Shown here one piece after another: positions 51,780 through 63,143 of a stretch of DNA of 64,000 bases (the stretch's first letter is position 1; every line of letters starts with the position of its first letter). The notes beneath the pieces were generated by a model. The model was not told the DNA's origin and did not search any database. It worked only from the letters and a program-made list of their open reading frames with translations. The translations under genes were made by a program, and so were the position numbers. The DNA comes from Cladocopium goreaui (lineage: Eukaryota; Sar; Dinophyceae; Suessiales; Symbiodiniaceae), in assembly GCA_947184155.2 (NCBI GenBank), contig CAMXCT020001642.1:26001-90000 (forward strand), given 5' to 3'.

Positions 51780-53460
51780 GTTTGATGACGCAAGTTGACC
51801 CAGTCGCGAGAATGTAGACCCTCTGCAACTGAACCCTGCGAGAAACTCTGCAGGGTTTTCAGAAGGTAGATTGGATTCATGGTCAAACGCGCTACCACCT
51901 CATTCGCAACATACCCAGTGGAATTGCCCCTGCTTTACATTCTCAGGTGGGCTGCCCTTGCCTGCAGATTGGAGGCCTATGCAGGTGCCTCCCTTTGTGG
52001 GTGCTTCAATTGCACCATATAGAAAAATGTGAGATGTTGTAGAGCAGTGGCAACTTCAGGATTCTCAAAAGCAAACCATCATTTCTTTGTGAGCATTGCA
52101 GGACATGCCAGGCAGCATGGTTTGAAACACCATGCACTGAATCTTGCCCTGATGTGCTCAGACATCATGCACTGACTGTGGAGTCTGCAGATTCGTCGCA
52201 GGCTTTGTCGCAGAGTCTCTGATCTCGCGACTGTGTGGCTCGTCCTGGCCCAAGACAAACTGAAGGATTGGATGCCCCACCACGAGATGGCGTCAAGTGA
52301 ATGGATGCCCCACCTCATTCCTCAGTCAAACAACTAGAATCACCAATCAATGTTGTGTTAAGAGAAGTCGTTTCGACACGAGGCTGTAGGCTCTACAGGT
52401 TTGCAAGGGGGTTGGAACACAGTGTGATCATCCAACATGTGCACCGATCAATGGACACAAGGTTCAATAATGAATCGACAGACATAAGCACCAAGAAATG
52501 TGTTTTGTTCCAGCACATGTCCTCACCAGGCTGGAATGCTGCCAACTTGGATTGCGAGGCGGGCAGCGCTGTGGGACTCCCCACTTTTGTGAATCACTGC
52601 AGAGTTGTTGCAAGCTCGCATGGTTGGGTTGCAGAACTTTAGATCTCGCAACTATACAACTAGATATGTTGGTTCAGGTGTCCAAGGGCTGGCGTGGCTT
52701 CAGAAGCCATTGTGATGCAGAGGCCTGCAATCTGAGTATCACAATAGATCTCTAAACTTTGCAAGGTCTTTGGATGCTTGTGCACAGTGCGCATTCTTGG
52801 TCGCACTGCTTTGTATACCGAACAAACAGATTACCAAGATTCGATTGTTTTGGTTGTATACATTGGCAACTTCAGGATTTGCAAAAGCTAGTCTTTATCA
52901 ACATAGCAGGGCATCAGTATACATAGACCCAGTCGCGAGAATAGGCTCTCTGCAACAGAACCCTGCGAGTCACTACAGAAACTCTGCAAGGTTTAGAGGT
53001 GGGTCTCTATATAGATTCGTCGACATAACAAAACTGAAACTGTCGATGAAAGTTCCATGGATTGTCATGATTCAGTCATTCAAACATCCTGCAGTGCTCG
53101 CCAGCTCGCAGGACTACTGGCAGAGGATTGCAATCTCCCAGGTGGGAAACCTATAGAATATGAGTTTCATGAAGGTGACGACATTCAAATGGCATCAAAT
53201 TCGAATGTTGTCAGTCTTGCCAGACATCAGATAAGTGAATCTTAGTTTGATGTGCTCAGAAATTTGGATGTTGTAGAGCACTGGCAACTTGAGGGTTTGC
53301 AAAGAGCCAGTCTGCATGAGCAATGCAGAACATGAAATACTTGAAACGTGTTCTGATGTTCTCGGACTGTGCTGGTTGTGAAGTCTGCAGATGTATCGCA
53401 GACTTAGCCGCAGAGACACTGATCTCGCGACTGTGTGGCTCATCAGCTTTTGTTTTGGCA
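51780..53460. repeat. two imperfect copies of an about 1.1-kb unit
   Basis: 51795-51865 and 52925-52995 share GACCCAGTCGCGAGAAT, CTCTGCAAC, GAACCCTGCGAG and AAACTCTGCA. 52175-52260 and 53378-53445 share AGTCTGCAGAT, CGCAGAGTCTCTGATCTCGC-like and GCGACTGTGTGGCTC. The second copy ends close to the gene 4 acceptor. No conserved ORF. Confidence 0.6.
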
Positions 53461-53472
53461 TCCATCCAGCCA

Positions 53473-53487
53473 GTTGCTTTTCTTCAG
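53473..53487 (+). promoter_or_regulatory. candidate spliced-leader acceptor of gene 4
   Basis: GTTGCTTTTCTTCAG: a strong pyrimidine tract ending in AG, 15 nt before the ATG at 53503. Spacing and strength fit trans-splicing of the dinoflagellate spliced leader. Confidence 0.55.
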
Positions 53488-53502
53488 CACCCACTTGCCA
53501 TC

Positions 53503-55322
53503 ATGTCGATGTTCCAAAGCACCCACTTGCGCCTTTACAAGTGGAAGCACGTTGGAACTGCTCGCGACAGCGAGTGGCTTCTGCTAGATCAGAGTGGCCA
53601 AGTGTTCTTCGTAAGAAGAACGAAGACACAGCGCTTGGCCATTGGAGCACAAGGGTCATGGGCCATGCAGAATGGGAGGTTGCATCTGAAGGAGTTCGCA
53701 TGCACCCCTGGTGCCACCTTGCGAGACCACGACTTCAGCGTGGTCAAAGCTGAGCACTACGTCGATGGCAACAGGCGACTCCTTCACGTCGCTGAGATTG
53801 ACCGCTGGAAGGGTACCATCGCATGGTCTCCCACGGTGCGAGGATTCACCCGTGACCAGTGGCTCTACGTGGTCCAGAAGGTCAAAGAAGAAGTGTTGGA
53901 CTTCATCGGGTGCGCCCACATCACGGTCGACACCCAGGAGGCCAGTGAGTGGCAACTGTTGTTTTAAGCTCCCGAAGGGATGAATCGTCGGTTCCTTGTG
54001 TCCCTGTGGATTTGGAGCTGACTTGAAACTTTTACCTTGCCGGGCCCAGTTTTGATTGGGTCGACAGGCCGCTTTGTGAACAAAAAAGGGATTCGTGATT
54101 CATCTGCTTTCATGGACAGTGTGGCGATACGTACACGTGATTTTTTTTGGTGCCATCACACACACACACCCTATATGTTGTGCTATATGGACCTGTGTGC
54201 AGGTGGAACGATGATGATGATGATGATGATGATGATGTGCACCCTTCAATCTTAAGTCGTTTTTGAAATTGGCAAACTACATGGCAACACATGTGAAACT
54301 TGATGAACAGAAAGTGTCTTTACGCACTGGGATCTTTGACTTGCACAAGAAATGCTTGATTGAATTTATTGTTGACCACTTCTTCTGCATGCCAAAGGGT
54401 TTGAGCGACCCTTTTGATGCAATTCACTTCCTTGAAGTTGCATTACTTGACCAATTGTCGAATGCATCATCCTTGTTTTGACATCGGAGTGTGTTTGAAA
54501 CAAGAAGTGTATAAGACTGCCAAACAAGCCCTGCAGATTTTTGTTCAAATAAATCGCAGGGTTCAGTTGCAGGGGTACTACCTCGCAATTGCATTGGCAA
54601 GAAAGACTTTTGGCCCAGACACCTCGCATATAGTGTTCAACTATCACCTTGCTGATCCAAGCATGGCTGGAGCTGCCGAGTATGTTTGGGGCATGGTGAT
54701 CATTGGAACCCACCGCCTCCAGAGCCACTTGCAGCTGAGCGAGGGAGTGATGACGTGCACGATCCCTGACAAGGACTTCCAACATGTGCCGCCAAGGCAG
54801 GTGGAGAGACTGGAGGCCCATGAGGATATCTTCATCCCTGGCAACGGGTATCCAGCCCTGCGCTACTTGCTGGTGTGCCGCAGCGACGATGGGCAGTCGG
54901 TCCTTTTCCGGGGACCGGCAGCGATGGCAGATTGCATCTACTGCAAGAAGATGCCGCTGAAAACCGTGGTCATTAAGCTGACTGGCCACTTGGAAAATCG
55001 CCCTGACTGGGATCAGCCCTTGATCCGCTTCAAAGCCTGGATGGCAGCGTCGGGCGAGTGTTTGAAAGCCGACGGGTGGCTGTTGCCGTCTTCGGATCGG
55101 ATCTATCCAAGGCAGATTCAAGACCTTGCGCGACATCACATCGAGGATTCCCATGGACCAAACGTTGAGTGGCGATTCATTGGCAGGGCCATGAACCTCT
55201 TGCCGCCGATGACTCCCCTTTGGGAGCCTCGCTGCACAGAGGTCACGCCAAAGATGAGGCTGTGGAGCAAGATGGTGCCACCTTGCGTGCGCATGTACAA
55301 CTCCATTGACATGGACATGTGA
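53503..55322 (+). CDS. gene 4: two-exon gene, 395-residue protein of unknown function
   Basis: Exon 1 (53503-53940) starts MSMFQSTHLRLYKWKHVGTA and reads WLLLDQSGQVFFVRRTKTQR, ending HITVDTQE before a GC donor (GAG/GCCAGT). Exon 2 (54573-55322) follows AGTTGCAG and reads GYYLAIALARKTFGPDTSHI, ALRYLLVCRSDDGQSVLFRG, CIYCKKMPLKTVVIKL and ends MYNSIDMDM. Both exons keep phase 0: 438 + 750 nt, i.e. 395 residues. A CxxC (CIYC) is present but no full zinc finger. The 632-nt intron contains (ATG)n at 54211-54238. No family recognised. Confidence 0.75.
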
Positions 55323-55717
55323 TGGCTTCGAGCTGCCTGCCAAAGATGGATTGGCAGCAGCATTTTGTCAAATCACATTGTGGGATTCCCATGCATAAAA
55401 ACAGGCATTTGGCCACCCTCGCAAAAGGAACCATGGTTTCGCATCATATGAGCAGAGTTGTTGTTTCAACGCATTCTGGGATGCCCATCTATAGATCAGT
55501 TTTTGTATCACCGCCGTGCTTGACGTGAGAAAAAGACTCCAGCCAACAAGCTTCACTTGCAGTTGACAGCAAACAAATGTTCAAACAATATCTTCCTTGA
55601 CAATCATCCCAAAATAATCCAAAAAATGCTTGATGTCAAAGCTGCAAGAATTCTTGCGGTTATTTAGCTTGGACTTCCTGCGAGGATTCTTTCTCTGCGG
55701 TGCCACTGCGAGTTGCC
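55323..55717. other. spacer
   Basis: No supported exon or repeat. Confidence 0.5.
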
Positions 55718-56216
55718 ACTCTGCAGAGACGAAGCGAGACGCACGGTGCCCGTCATTTGCATACTTGTTGACATTAACTTATAGTTTTGACTAAGCCCCA
55801 TTTTGTATGCAAAACGCGATGCAAAACGCTCTGCAGGTCAGCAATGCAGGTGAATGATCTGTGAAGCCTTTTTTGGTTGGGAACCCCAAGTCGCCGGTGA
55901 ATTCTGGAGTTTGATTTTTTCTGCAGCATTCTGGAGTTTCTCTACGACATTTCAAACATTGGTTAAACTCTGCAGAGACGAAGCGAGACGCACGGTGCCC
56001 GTCATTTGCATACTTGTTGACATTAACTTATAGTTTTGACTAAGCCCCATTTTGTATGCAAAACGCGATGCAAAACGCTCTGCAGGTCAGCAATGCAGGT
56101 GAATGATCTGTGAAGCCTTTTTTTGGTTGGGAACCCCAAGTCGCCGGTGAATTCTGGAGTTTGATTTTTTCTGCAGCATTCTGGAGTTTCTCTACGACAT
56201 TTCAAACATTGGTTGA
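55718..56216. repeat. near-perfect 249-bp tandem duplication
   Basis: 55718-55966 and 55967-56216 are identical except for one extra T in a T run. Each begins ACTCTGCAGAGACGAAGCGA and ends CATTTCAAACATTGGTT. The near identity implies a recent duplication or gene conversion just upstream of gene 5. Confidence 0.95.
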
Positions 56217-56555
56217 ATTGTTGGTATCAGAAATATGTATTGGCATCAGGCCATTCACCATCCAAGTTTTCCAGCACAACAGCTTTGTGGCAACGTGTCT
56301 AATTGCAAACCACCTGATGCAGCAGAGTCATGTCCTCGCTGCATCACTGAGCAGAGCTGCGTGCTCGCTCTATAGCGGATCAAGTCCAACGCTCAACACA
56401 GTGAGAGGCATCCTTCCCATACAGCAGAACACCACAAGATATACCAATGTGACTGTTTAGTAAAGTGTTTCTTTTGGAAAGGTTCAATAAATGTTGTCAA
56501 CATGTTCGCTCTTTTGACACCACACTTTTCGATGCCGTTCTTGCATCTCTGAGCA

Positions 56556-58978
56556 ATGACCCTGGCAGATTTGGGCCGCAAGAAATTTGTTTCACAGAGT
56601 GCTCTCAGCGAATTGCTGAAGGAACTGAAATCATTAGATGAACTGCCTGCTGCTACATCCAGATCCAGCGTCAAACGTGCCCGGGATGAGAAGATGAAGA
56701 TCCATACGCCAGTTGGGCCCTTATTTACAACCAGAAGTCTGGCTGCGAACGATGGTGCAGGCCACATGCCAAATGATTATGTTTGCATCGATTTGATGAT
56801 TGTTTGTTCCATTTGGTTATCACGGGTATGATCGATGACATGTTTCAAGTTTCTTCATATATGATCTGTATACCAGACTCTGCAGGTGATGTTGAATGCA
56901 CCTTTGTTGACCCTTGTGCGCTCTTGTGGCACCTCTGCAGAAATTCTGAATCATTTAGTGGCTTCATGGAAGCAGAGATGGCTCGCATTCCGACTTCTCA
57001 GTCCCAACCATGGTCGTTGGTACTTTATTCGGATGAAGTGAGTCCGGGGAACTCGCTGAAACCGGACAACCGGCGTAACTCCTGCACTGAAACACCAGTA
57101 TTTTTTTTGGTACTGTTTGTATGTTTCTTAGATGTTTGATGTGACATGATGTGACCTGAACTTATACCAAGTCCTATCAGGTAAGTTCTACGCATACTAT
57201 TGGTCACTGATCCAGCACGGTCAGCGTGGCTTAACCAGGGAAGATTTGTGGCACACAGTATCTATAGTTCGCAGCAACAACGTGGGAAGGCTGCAGGGAG
57301 GTGTCAGTTGTTTGACGAAGGTCATCACCCAGCTCTTTACTCCTCTGGAATCAGGACTCCTTCTCACACTTCACAGTGGACGCAAAGTCTTCTTGTTTGG
57401 ACGCCTTCGGTGTCTCATCGGAGACGAAGCCGTCTTAAAGGCGATGTGGGCTGTCAAGGGAGCAGCTGGTACCCTGCCCTGCCTGTTCTGTTGGAACGTA
57501 GTGCAGGCCCGAAGCGACCTCCATCTGTCGGATCCCAGCGGCACTTTAGTCCCCCACACGTGTTTTGACATAGGGCAGCTGCAGCTACGAACCGATGCTG
57601 AATTGGCCGCAGCGGCCTTGATGTTGTCATCTGAGAAGCCACTCCGTACAAAGAAAGCTTTTGAGACCCTGGAACAATCCCTAGGGATAAATTTCAATCC
57701 CGACGGTATGCTTTTCCATCCGGACTGTCCTCTCAAGCCCATTGAGCACACTATGTTTGACTGGCTGCATGTATATCTTGTCAATGGAATATTTCAATGT
57801 GAAATCAATTTGCTGCTCCCTGTTCTCGCGGCAAATGGCCGAAGTCATGCAGCTCTTTGTCAGTTTATGAAATCTTTCCAAGCTCCACAAGATCAGAAGT
57901 CGAATCTCACCGGTGCCATCAAAACCTTTGAGAAATCCAAGACAAAAGACGGTTGGAAACCCTTCGCCAGTGAAGTTTTGTGCACATACCCATTGCTCAG
58001 GCTGTTTGTCATGGATACTGCGTTTGTCCAGGAAGGACATATTCTGATGGCCTCATCCTTTCTACTCCTCTGTCGAATATTGGATCTGCTTTCCATGATC
58101 GGAAAGGATGTGCAGGTAGATGCTGTGACGTTGGAAGGTCTGATCCAGCGTCATCTGACAGCGTTTAAGAACGCTCACGGTGAAGACGAACTTGTGCCCA
58201 AGTTCCATTATGCTCTACACTTACCGCCCCTACTAAGACAGCATGGCCTTCTCATATCATGCTGGACGCATGAACGCAAACACAAATCGCTCAAACTTTT
58301 CGCGAACCAAGTTAGCAACGCCGGAACTTGGTACGAGATGTCGGTCTTGCGAGAAGTGACGCACAGTGCCATGAACTGCATCCTGGACTTCAAACCCAGC
58401 GACATCAGGTTGCAGAAGCCAAAGCCATCCAGGAAGATGAAGTGCGCAATCCTTGAGTTGGATTTTTTAAGGTGCATGGATGGTGCTTTTGTTGCCACTG
58501 TGGCAGACATTCACGGCTTGACTTGTCATGCAGGTGATGTGGCACTGCTACGTTTGGACGGTTCCGAATGTGTTGGGCGCGTGCATTTACACGCAGATCT
58601 TAGCGGAGGCATCCTCTGGAGTGTAGTCAGTATTTGGGAAGCCATGGGCAACAACAGATTCAAAATCACTTCCCATGGACGATGGGTGGAGACCAGGCAT
58701 CTTGTCTTTGGAGTATCATTATCTTTGAACATCTCCCGAAGCTGGACAATTGTATTTCAGTTCTTATATATATATATTTGGTTGAATGCCATTGGCGTTT
58801 TTTGGGTCAACATACCATCTTTGAACATCCATTATATATTGATATGAAAACTGAATCATACTCAATTTTTAGATACCATTATATATTCCAAATACAATTC
58901 ATATTGCTGAGGTCTATTCTGCGTACGCTTTACCACCATGACGAATCCGATGGTCTGCACGCGACAGTCGCACCATGA
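56556..58978 (+). CDS. gene 5: four-exon gene, 656 residues, possible DDE/Tnp2-like transposase
   Basis: Exons 56556-56754, 56886-57074, 57181-58696 and 58912-58978 total 1971 nt, exactly 657 codons. Donors are GT, GT and GC; phases are 1, 1 and 2 and all agree. It starts MTLADLGRKKFVSQSALSEL. Around residue 116 is LVLYSDEVSPGNSLKPDNRR, followed by KFYAYYWSLIQHG; residues 230-233 are CLFC; near 323 is EHTMFDWLHVYLVN; near 494 is ISCWTHERKHKSLKLF. Spaced Asp, Asp and Glu residues in these blocks resemble the RNase-H-fold layout of Tnp2/CACTA-type transposases (Asp-containing strand, (M/F)D-x-(M/L)H, late Glu). The assignment is inference by motif shape only. The C-terminal part (VALLRLDGSECVGRVHLHAD) looks like a small beta domain. 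It could instead be a domesticated or unrelated dinoflagellate protein. Confidence 0.75.
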
Positions 58979-59352
58979 AGATTTTGAGAATGTACCTCTG
59001 AAGACATTTTGATGCCAATTTCAAACATCAGCTGCCAGAAAAAAGTCAGGTAGCATGCAGAAGTCACGTGTCACTGTCAGGGTTGTGAACCATGTCAGCA
59101 GGTTGCCCACGGTGCAAGCACTTGCGTGATATAGGGTTTGCTTCAGATCACCTTCCCCTGCTTATATGTCCAGTGAATACAAATTACTGAAAAAAAAGGA
59201 ATTGAAAAATATAAGTATCTTTGTTTGTTCAAATCGATTTACATATATGCCCCACAGCTGCATCATTGTATCGGTTCCTGTTCGTTCCTGCATGCCAGGC
59301 TCGTGGATGCATCGATCCCGCAGAGGTGCGAACTGTCATTTGTTGGTGGCAG
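58979..59352. other. spacer before the Cys-rich exon
   Basis: No supported feature. Plus-strand ORFs here lack splice sites. Confidence 0.4.
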
Positions 59353-59553
59353 CTGACACATCGAGAAGTGGACAGTGCAATTACTGTTTGTCGATATGTC
59401 CGGCAGTGCTTCAACGGCTGCTTGACACTTGCACAGCAGAGATGTCGCTGTGCGCACTTTGCAGAGTTCAACTCGCAAAGCACTTGGAGCCTCATGTTCC
59501 CATAAAAGCAAGGGATGGCCCATTGCTTGCAGCTGCCCAAAAGTCGGATTCGA
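59353..59553 (+). CDS. Cys-rich, zinc-finger-like exon
   Basis: After a GGTGGCAG acceptor, phase 1: DTSRSGQCNYCLSICPAVLQ, then CTAEMSLCALCRVQLAKHLE and PHVPIKARDGPLLAAAQKSD. Two CxxC pairs (CNYC, CALC) about 24 residues apart, plus nearby Cys and His, look like a zinc-binding domain. The frame continues into the TTTCGGG array (FRVSGFR repeats), so either a donor lies near 59553 or the repeat replaced the rest of the gene. A second frame (ARGCIDPAEVRTVICWWQLT) is also open. No family assigned. Confidence 0.5.
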
Positions 59554-59556
59554 GTC

Positions 59557-60180
59557 GGTTTCGGGTTTCGGGTTTCCGGCCTCGGGTTTCGGGTTTCGGG
59601 TTTCGTCGGGTTTCCGGCCTCGGGTTTCGGGTTTCGGGTTTCGTCGATTGAAACCCACTTTCGCTGTCGGTTTCGGGTTTCGGGTTTCGGGTTTCGTCGA
59701 TTGAAACCCACTTTTGCTGTCGGTTTCGGGTTTCGGGTTTCGGGTTTCGTCGATTGAAACCCACTTTCGCTGTCGGTTTCGGATTTCGGGTTTCGGGTTT
59801 CGTCGATTGAAACCCACTTTCGCTGTCGGTTTCGGGTTTCGGGTTTCGGGTTTCGTCGCTTGAAACCAACTTTCGCTGTCGGTTTCGGGTTTCGGGTTTC
59901 GGGTTTCGGGTTTCGTCGATTGAAACCCACTTTTGCTGTCGGTTTCGGGTTTCGGTTTCGGGTTTCGGGTTTCGGGTTTCGTCGCCTGAAACCAACTTTC
60001 GCTGTCCGTTTCGGGATTCGGGTTTCGGGTTTCGGGTTTCGGGTTTCGGGTTTCGTCGCCTGAAACCAACTTTCGCTGTCCGTTTCGGGATTCGGGTTTC
60101 GGGTTTCGGGTTTCGTCGATTGAAGCTAACTTTAGCCGTCCGTTTCGGGTTTCGGGTTTCGGGTTTCGTAGGTCGAAACC
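59557..60180. repeat. TTTCGGG telomere-like array, first block
   Basis: Runs of two to six TTTCGGG heptamers alternate with a spacer of the type TCGATTGAAACCCACTTTCG plus CTGTCGG, giving higher-order units of about 54-75 bp, roughly ten in all. TTTCGGG differs by one base from the plant and dinoflagellate telomeric repeat TTTAGGG. The ORFs NPKPETR and GFRVSGF are artefacts. Confidence 0.95.
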
Positions 60181-60326
60181 ACCTTTAGATTCACCAGTAC
60201 GATGCCGATCTCACATCACCCAAGTGTCGTTCTCCATGCAGTCGTCAAAAACAAGAGCGGTGAGTGACAAGCGCCTGAAAAGGTCAGAGAGGAAAAACGG
60301 CAACGGTTTGGGGGAAACTAGCTGTC

Positions 60327-61224
60327 ACTGAGTGGATTAGATTAGATTAGATTAGATTAGATTAGGTAGAGTAGATCAGATTAGATTAGGTAGAGTAGAT
60401 CAGATTAGATTAGGTAGAATAGATTAGATTAGAATTGGATTAGATTAGATTAGATTAGGTAGAGTAGATCAGATTAGATTAGGTAGATTAGATTAGATTA
60501 GATTAGGTAGATTAGATTAGATTAGATAGATTAAACTAGATTAGAATTAGAGTAGGTTAGGTAGATTAGATTAGGTTAGACTATATAGATGAGATGAGAT
60601 TAGAATTATATTTGATTAGATTAGATTAGTTTAGGTAGATTAAATTAGATTAGGTTATCTAGATAGATTAGATTAGGTTAGATTAGATTAGTTGGATAGA
60701 TATGATATGATATGAGATGACATGATATGATATGATATCATTAGATTAGATTAGGTTCGATTAGAAATATAAGATTAGAAGAAGTAGATTAGGTTAGATT
60801 AGATTAGATTAGACTAGGTAGATTAGATTGGATTGGAATAAGAATTTTTATAGAATAGGTAGATTAGATTAGATTAGATAGATTAGATTAGATTGATTAG
60901 ATTAGATTAGTTTTGGTTAGATTAGAATCTGATTTGATTAGGTAGATAAGATTAGATTAGAATTAGATTACTTAGATAAATAGATTAGGTTAGATTAGGT
61001 AGATTAGATTAGGTTAGGTAGATTAGATTAGATTAAAATTAGATTCGATTAGGTAGAGTAGATAAGATTAGATAGGTTAAACTAGATTAGAATTAGATTA
61101 GATTAGGTAGATTAAATTAGATTAGATTAGATAGATAAGATTAGAAATAGATTAGATTAGGTAGATTAGATTAGATTAGATTAGAATTGGATTAGATTAG
61201 GTAGATTAGATTAGATTAGGTTAG
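60327..61224. repeat. TTAGA pentanucleotide array
   Basis: About 900 bp of GATTA repeats with regularly placed GGTAGATTA interruptions and TTAGGT variants. No ORF and no stop-free frame. It lies between the two TTTCGGG blocks. Confidence 0.95.
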
Positions 61225-61254
61225 CGATCGGTCCTGGGGAAGTTAAGTCTTCAG

Positions 61255-61590
61255 AGTCGGTTTCGGGCTTCGGGTTTCGGGTTTCGCAGTTCGAAACCAA
61301 CTTTAACAGTCGGTTTCGGGTTTCGGGTTTCGGGTTTCGGTCGGCCCTGGGGAAGTTAAGTCTTCAGAGTCGGTTTCGGGTTTTGGGTTTCGGGTTTCGG
61401 GTCCTGGGGAAGGTATATAAGTTCGGTTTCGGGTTTCGGGTTTCGGGTTTCGGGTTTCGGTCGGTCCTGGGGAAGTTAAGTCTTCGGTTTCGGGTTTCGG
61501 GTTTCGGGTTTCGCAGTTCGAAACCAACTTTAACAGTCGGTTTCGGGTTTCGGGTTTCGGGTTTCGGGTTTCGCTGGTCGAAACCAACTC
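61255..61590. repeat. TTTCGGG array, second block
   Basis: Same heptamer, with a different spacer (CCTGGGGAAGTTAAGTCTTC, four copies) in addition to GTTCGAAACCAACTTTAACA, which resembles the spacer of the first block. Confidence 0.95.
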
Positions 61591-61662
61591 TGCAGACCTC
61601 TCTCCGGATCACGTCTCAGATTTTGCAAAGAAACAGTATAAGGTGTATACATATAGAATTTC

Positions 61663-63143
61663 ATGGCGACCCTTTTCTCTGATATCAAGGCTGATATCAC
61701 TCACATCCAGGCCTTGGTCCAAGCCCAGGTGGACACGCTGGGTCACGACGAATCATTTGACCGTCAACAAGTCCTTGGGGTACAGGCTGAGAATTGCAAG
61801 CGTCGCCTTCGGCAGCTGAAAACCATTTCCGCAGAGGAATGCTTTGAGCTGCAGGACCTCATCTTCAAGGGTCCTTGGAGTGCAGAGATGAAGACCAGCA
61901 TGGTCAACATCCTGAACGATGCTTCCCGAGATGAAGGTGGGACCGGAAGCGAGGGCAAGCAGTATTGCCCAGCATTTGTGGCATTTCTGAGCAAGAGTGA
62001 TGTTCAGAAACTAAACGATCCAGACATGGGCAACATGATGAAGATTCAGGTCCTGGCAGAACGCACCCTGAACATTGGCTTCTTCAGGCCAACTGAGCCG
62101 GGGTACAAGATCATTCTTGCTGCCGGTTGTGCCAATGGCATGACGGTGCAGCCAAGCGAGAACCTGCCCTTCATCAACGAGTTGAAGCGCTTGGTCCGTG
62201 GAGGTGCGAAGAAGCGCCCCAAGCCCAGCCCATGGTTGCTCAGGTTTCCCAACCAGCCAAGTGAACTTCCTCCTGCTCTCTTGGAGTCAGCATATGCTGC
62301 TGACGACCCACCAGTGTCTCTTCAAAACGTGGCAGAGGCAGCTGCATTGAAAGCATCCGTAGATCTTGGGTGCCGCAAGTCAAAGAAGGCATTGCATGAA
62401 AAGACAGAGGCTTCCTCTTGGTCTATGGTTCCAGCCACTCCTGCTTCGGCAATGGGCGCAGGCATTCAGATGGGAATGCCCGGCAACATGCAGAACCAGA
62501 TGCAGGGAATGCAGGGGATGCTCCAGATGTGCCAGATGATGGCCTCAAATCCAATGCTGTTCCAGATGATGAACATGATGGCAAACAGCGGGCAGCAAGA
62601 GATTCCCATCACCATGATTGGGAAGCGAAGTGACCGTGCATCGCCCTCATGCCCTGGCACACCAGCATCGTCTCCGAAGAATGACTCGCAGGAGCAAGAG
62701 GTTCCGCCCAGTGAACCTGAAGCGAAGGCCGCGGAGGCACCGAAAATTCCTTTGTTCGATTTGGGTGCGCCAGACGAGAAAGACTTGAAGTCAGATCTTC
62801 AGAAAAAGGCTCAATCGATGGTCGCCAGCCAGGCGAAGGTTATGGAGAGAGCCCTCGAAGAACGGGCCATGAAAAAACCAGCCACATGCAATCCAAAGGC
62901 AAAGGCCAAGTCGACCGCAAGCAAGTCAGAGACGAAGGCAATCAAGAAAGATCAGGAAGGCGGTCTCAAAATGGATTCAAAAACATCCACTCTCGCACGT
63001 ACACAGCGGCGAAGCTCAAGTTCTTGAAGCAAGGCTTCAAGTTGGAGGACGCAGTTGAGAAGGCAAGTGCGGTGGCGGCAAACGAGCTGAAGAAGCACGG
63101 CTTTGTGCCCCATCCAAAGAACCGGCCAAACAAGAAGAAGTGA
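61663..63143 (+). CDS. gene 6: Met-rich / basic protein with one frameshift
   Basis: ATG 61663 begins MATLFSDIKADITHIQALVQ. The first 160 residues are helix-rich (QAENCKRRLRQLKTISAEEC). Residues about 265-310 are extremely Met/Gln-rich (MGMPGNMQNQMQGMQGM, MFQMMNMM-like). A Pro/Glu linker and a Lys/Ala-rich basic tail follow. The frame is lost at an A4 run at 62968-62971; the next frame continues without a break as GFKNIHSRTYTAAKLKFLKQ to NRPNKKK and TGA at 63143. One added A would restore a single protein of about 493 residues. It is intronless, unlike its neighbours, which suggests a retroposed copy. Whether the shift is a sequencing error or a true mutation cannot be told. Family unknown. 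Confidence 0.7.

Noticed and set aside
59229-60069. NPKPETRNPKPET ORFs
   Set aside because: Produced by the TTTCGGG heptamer array.
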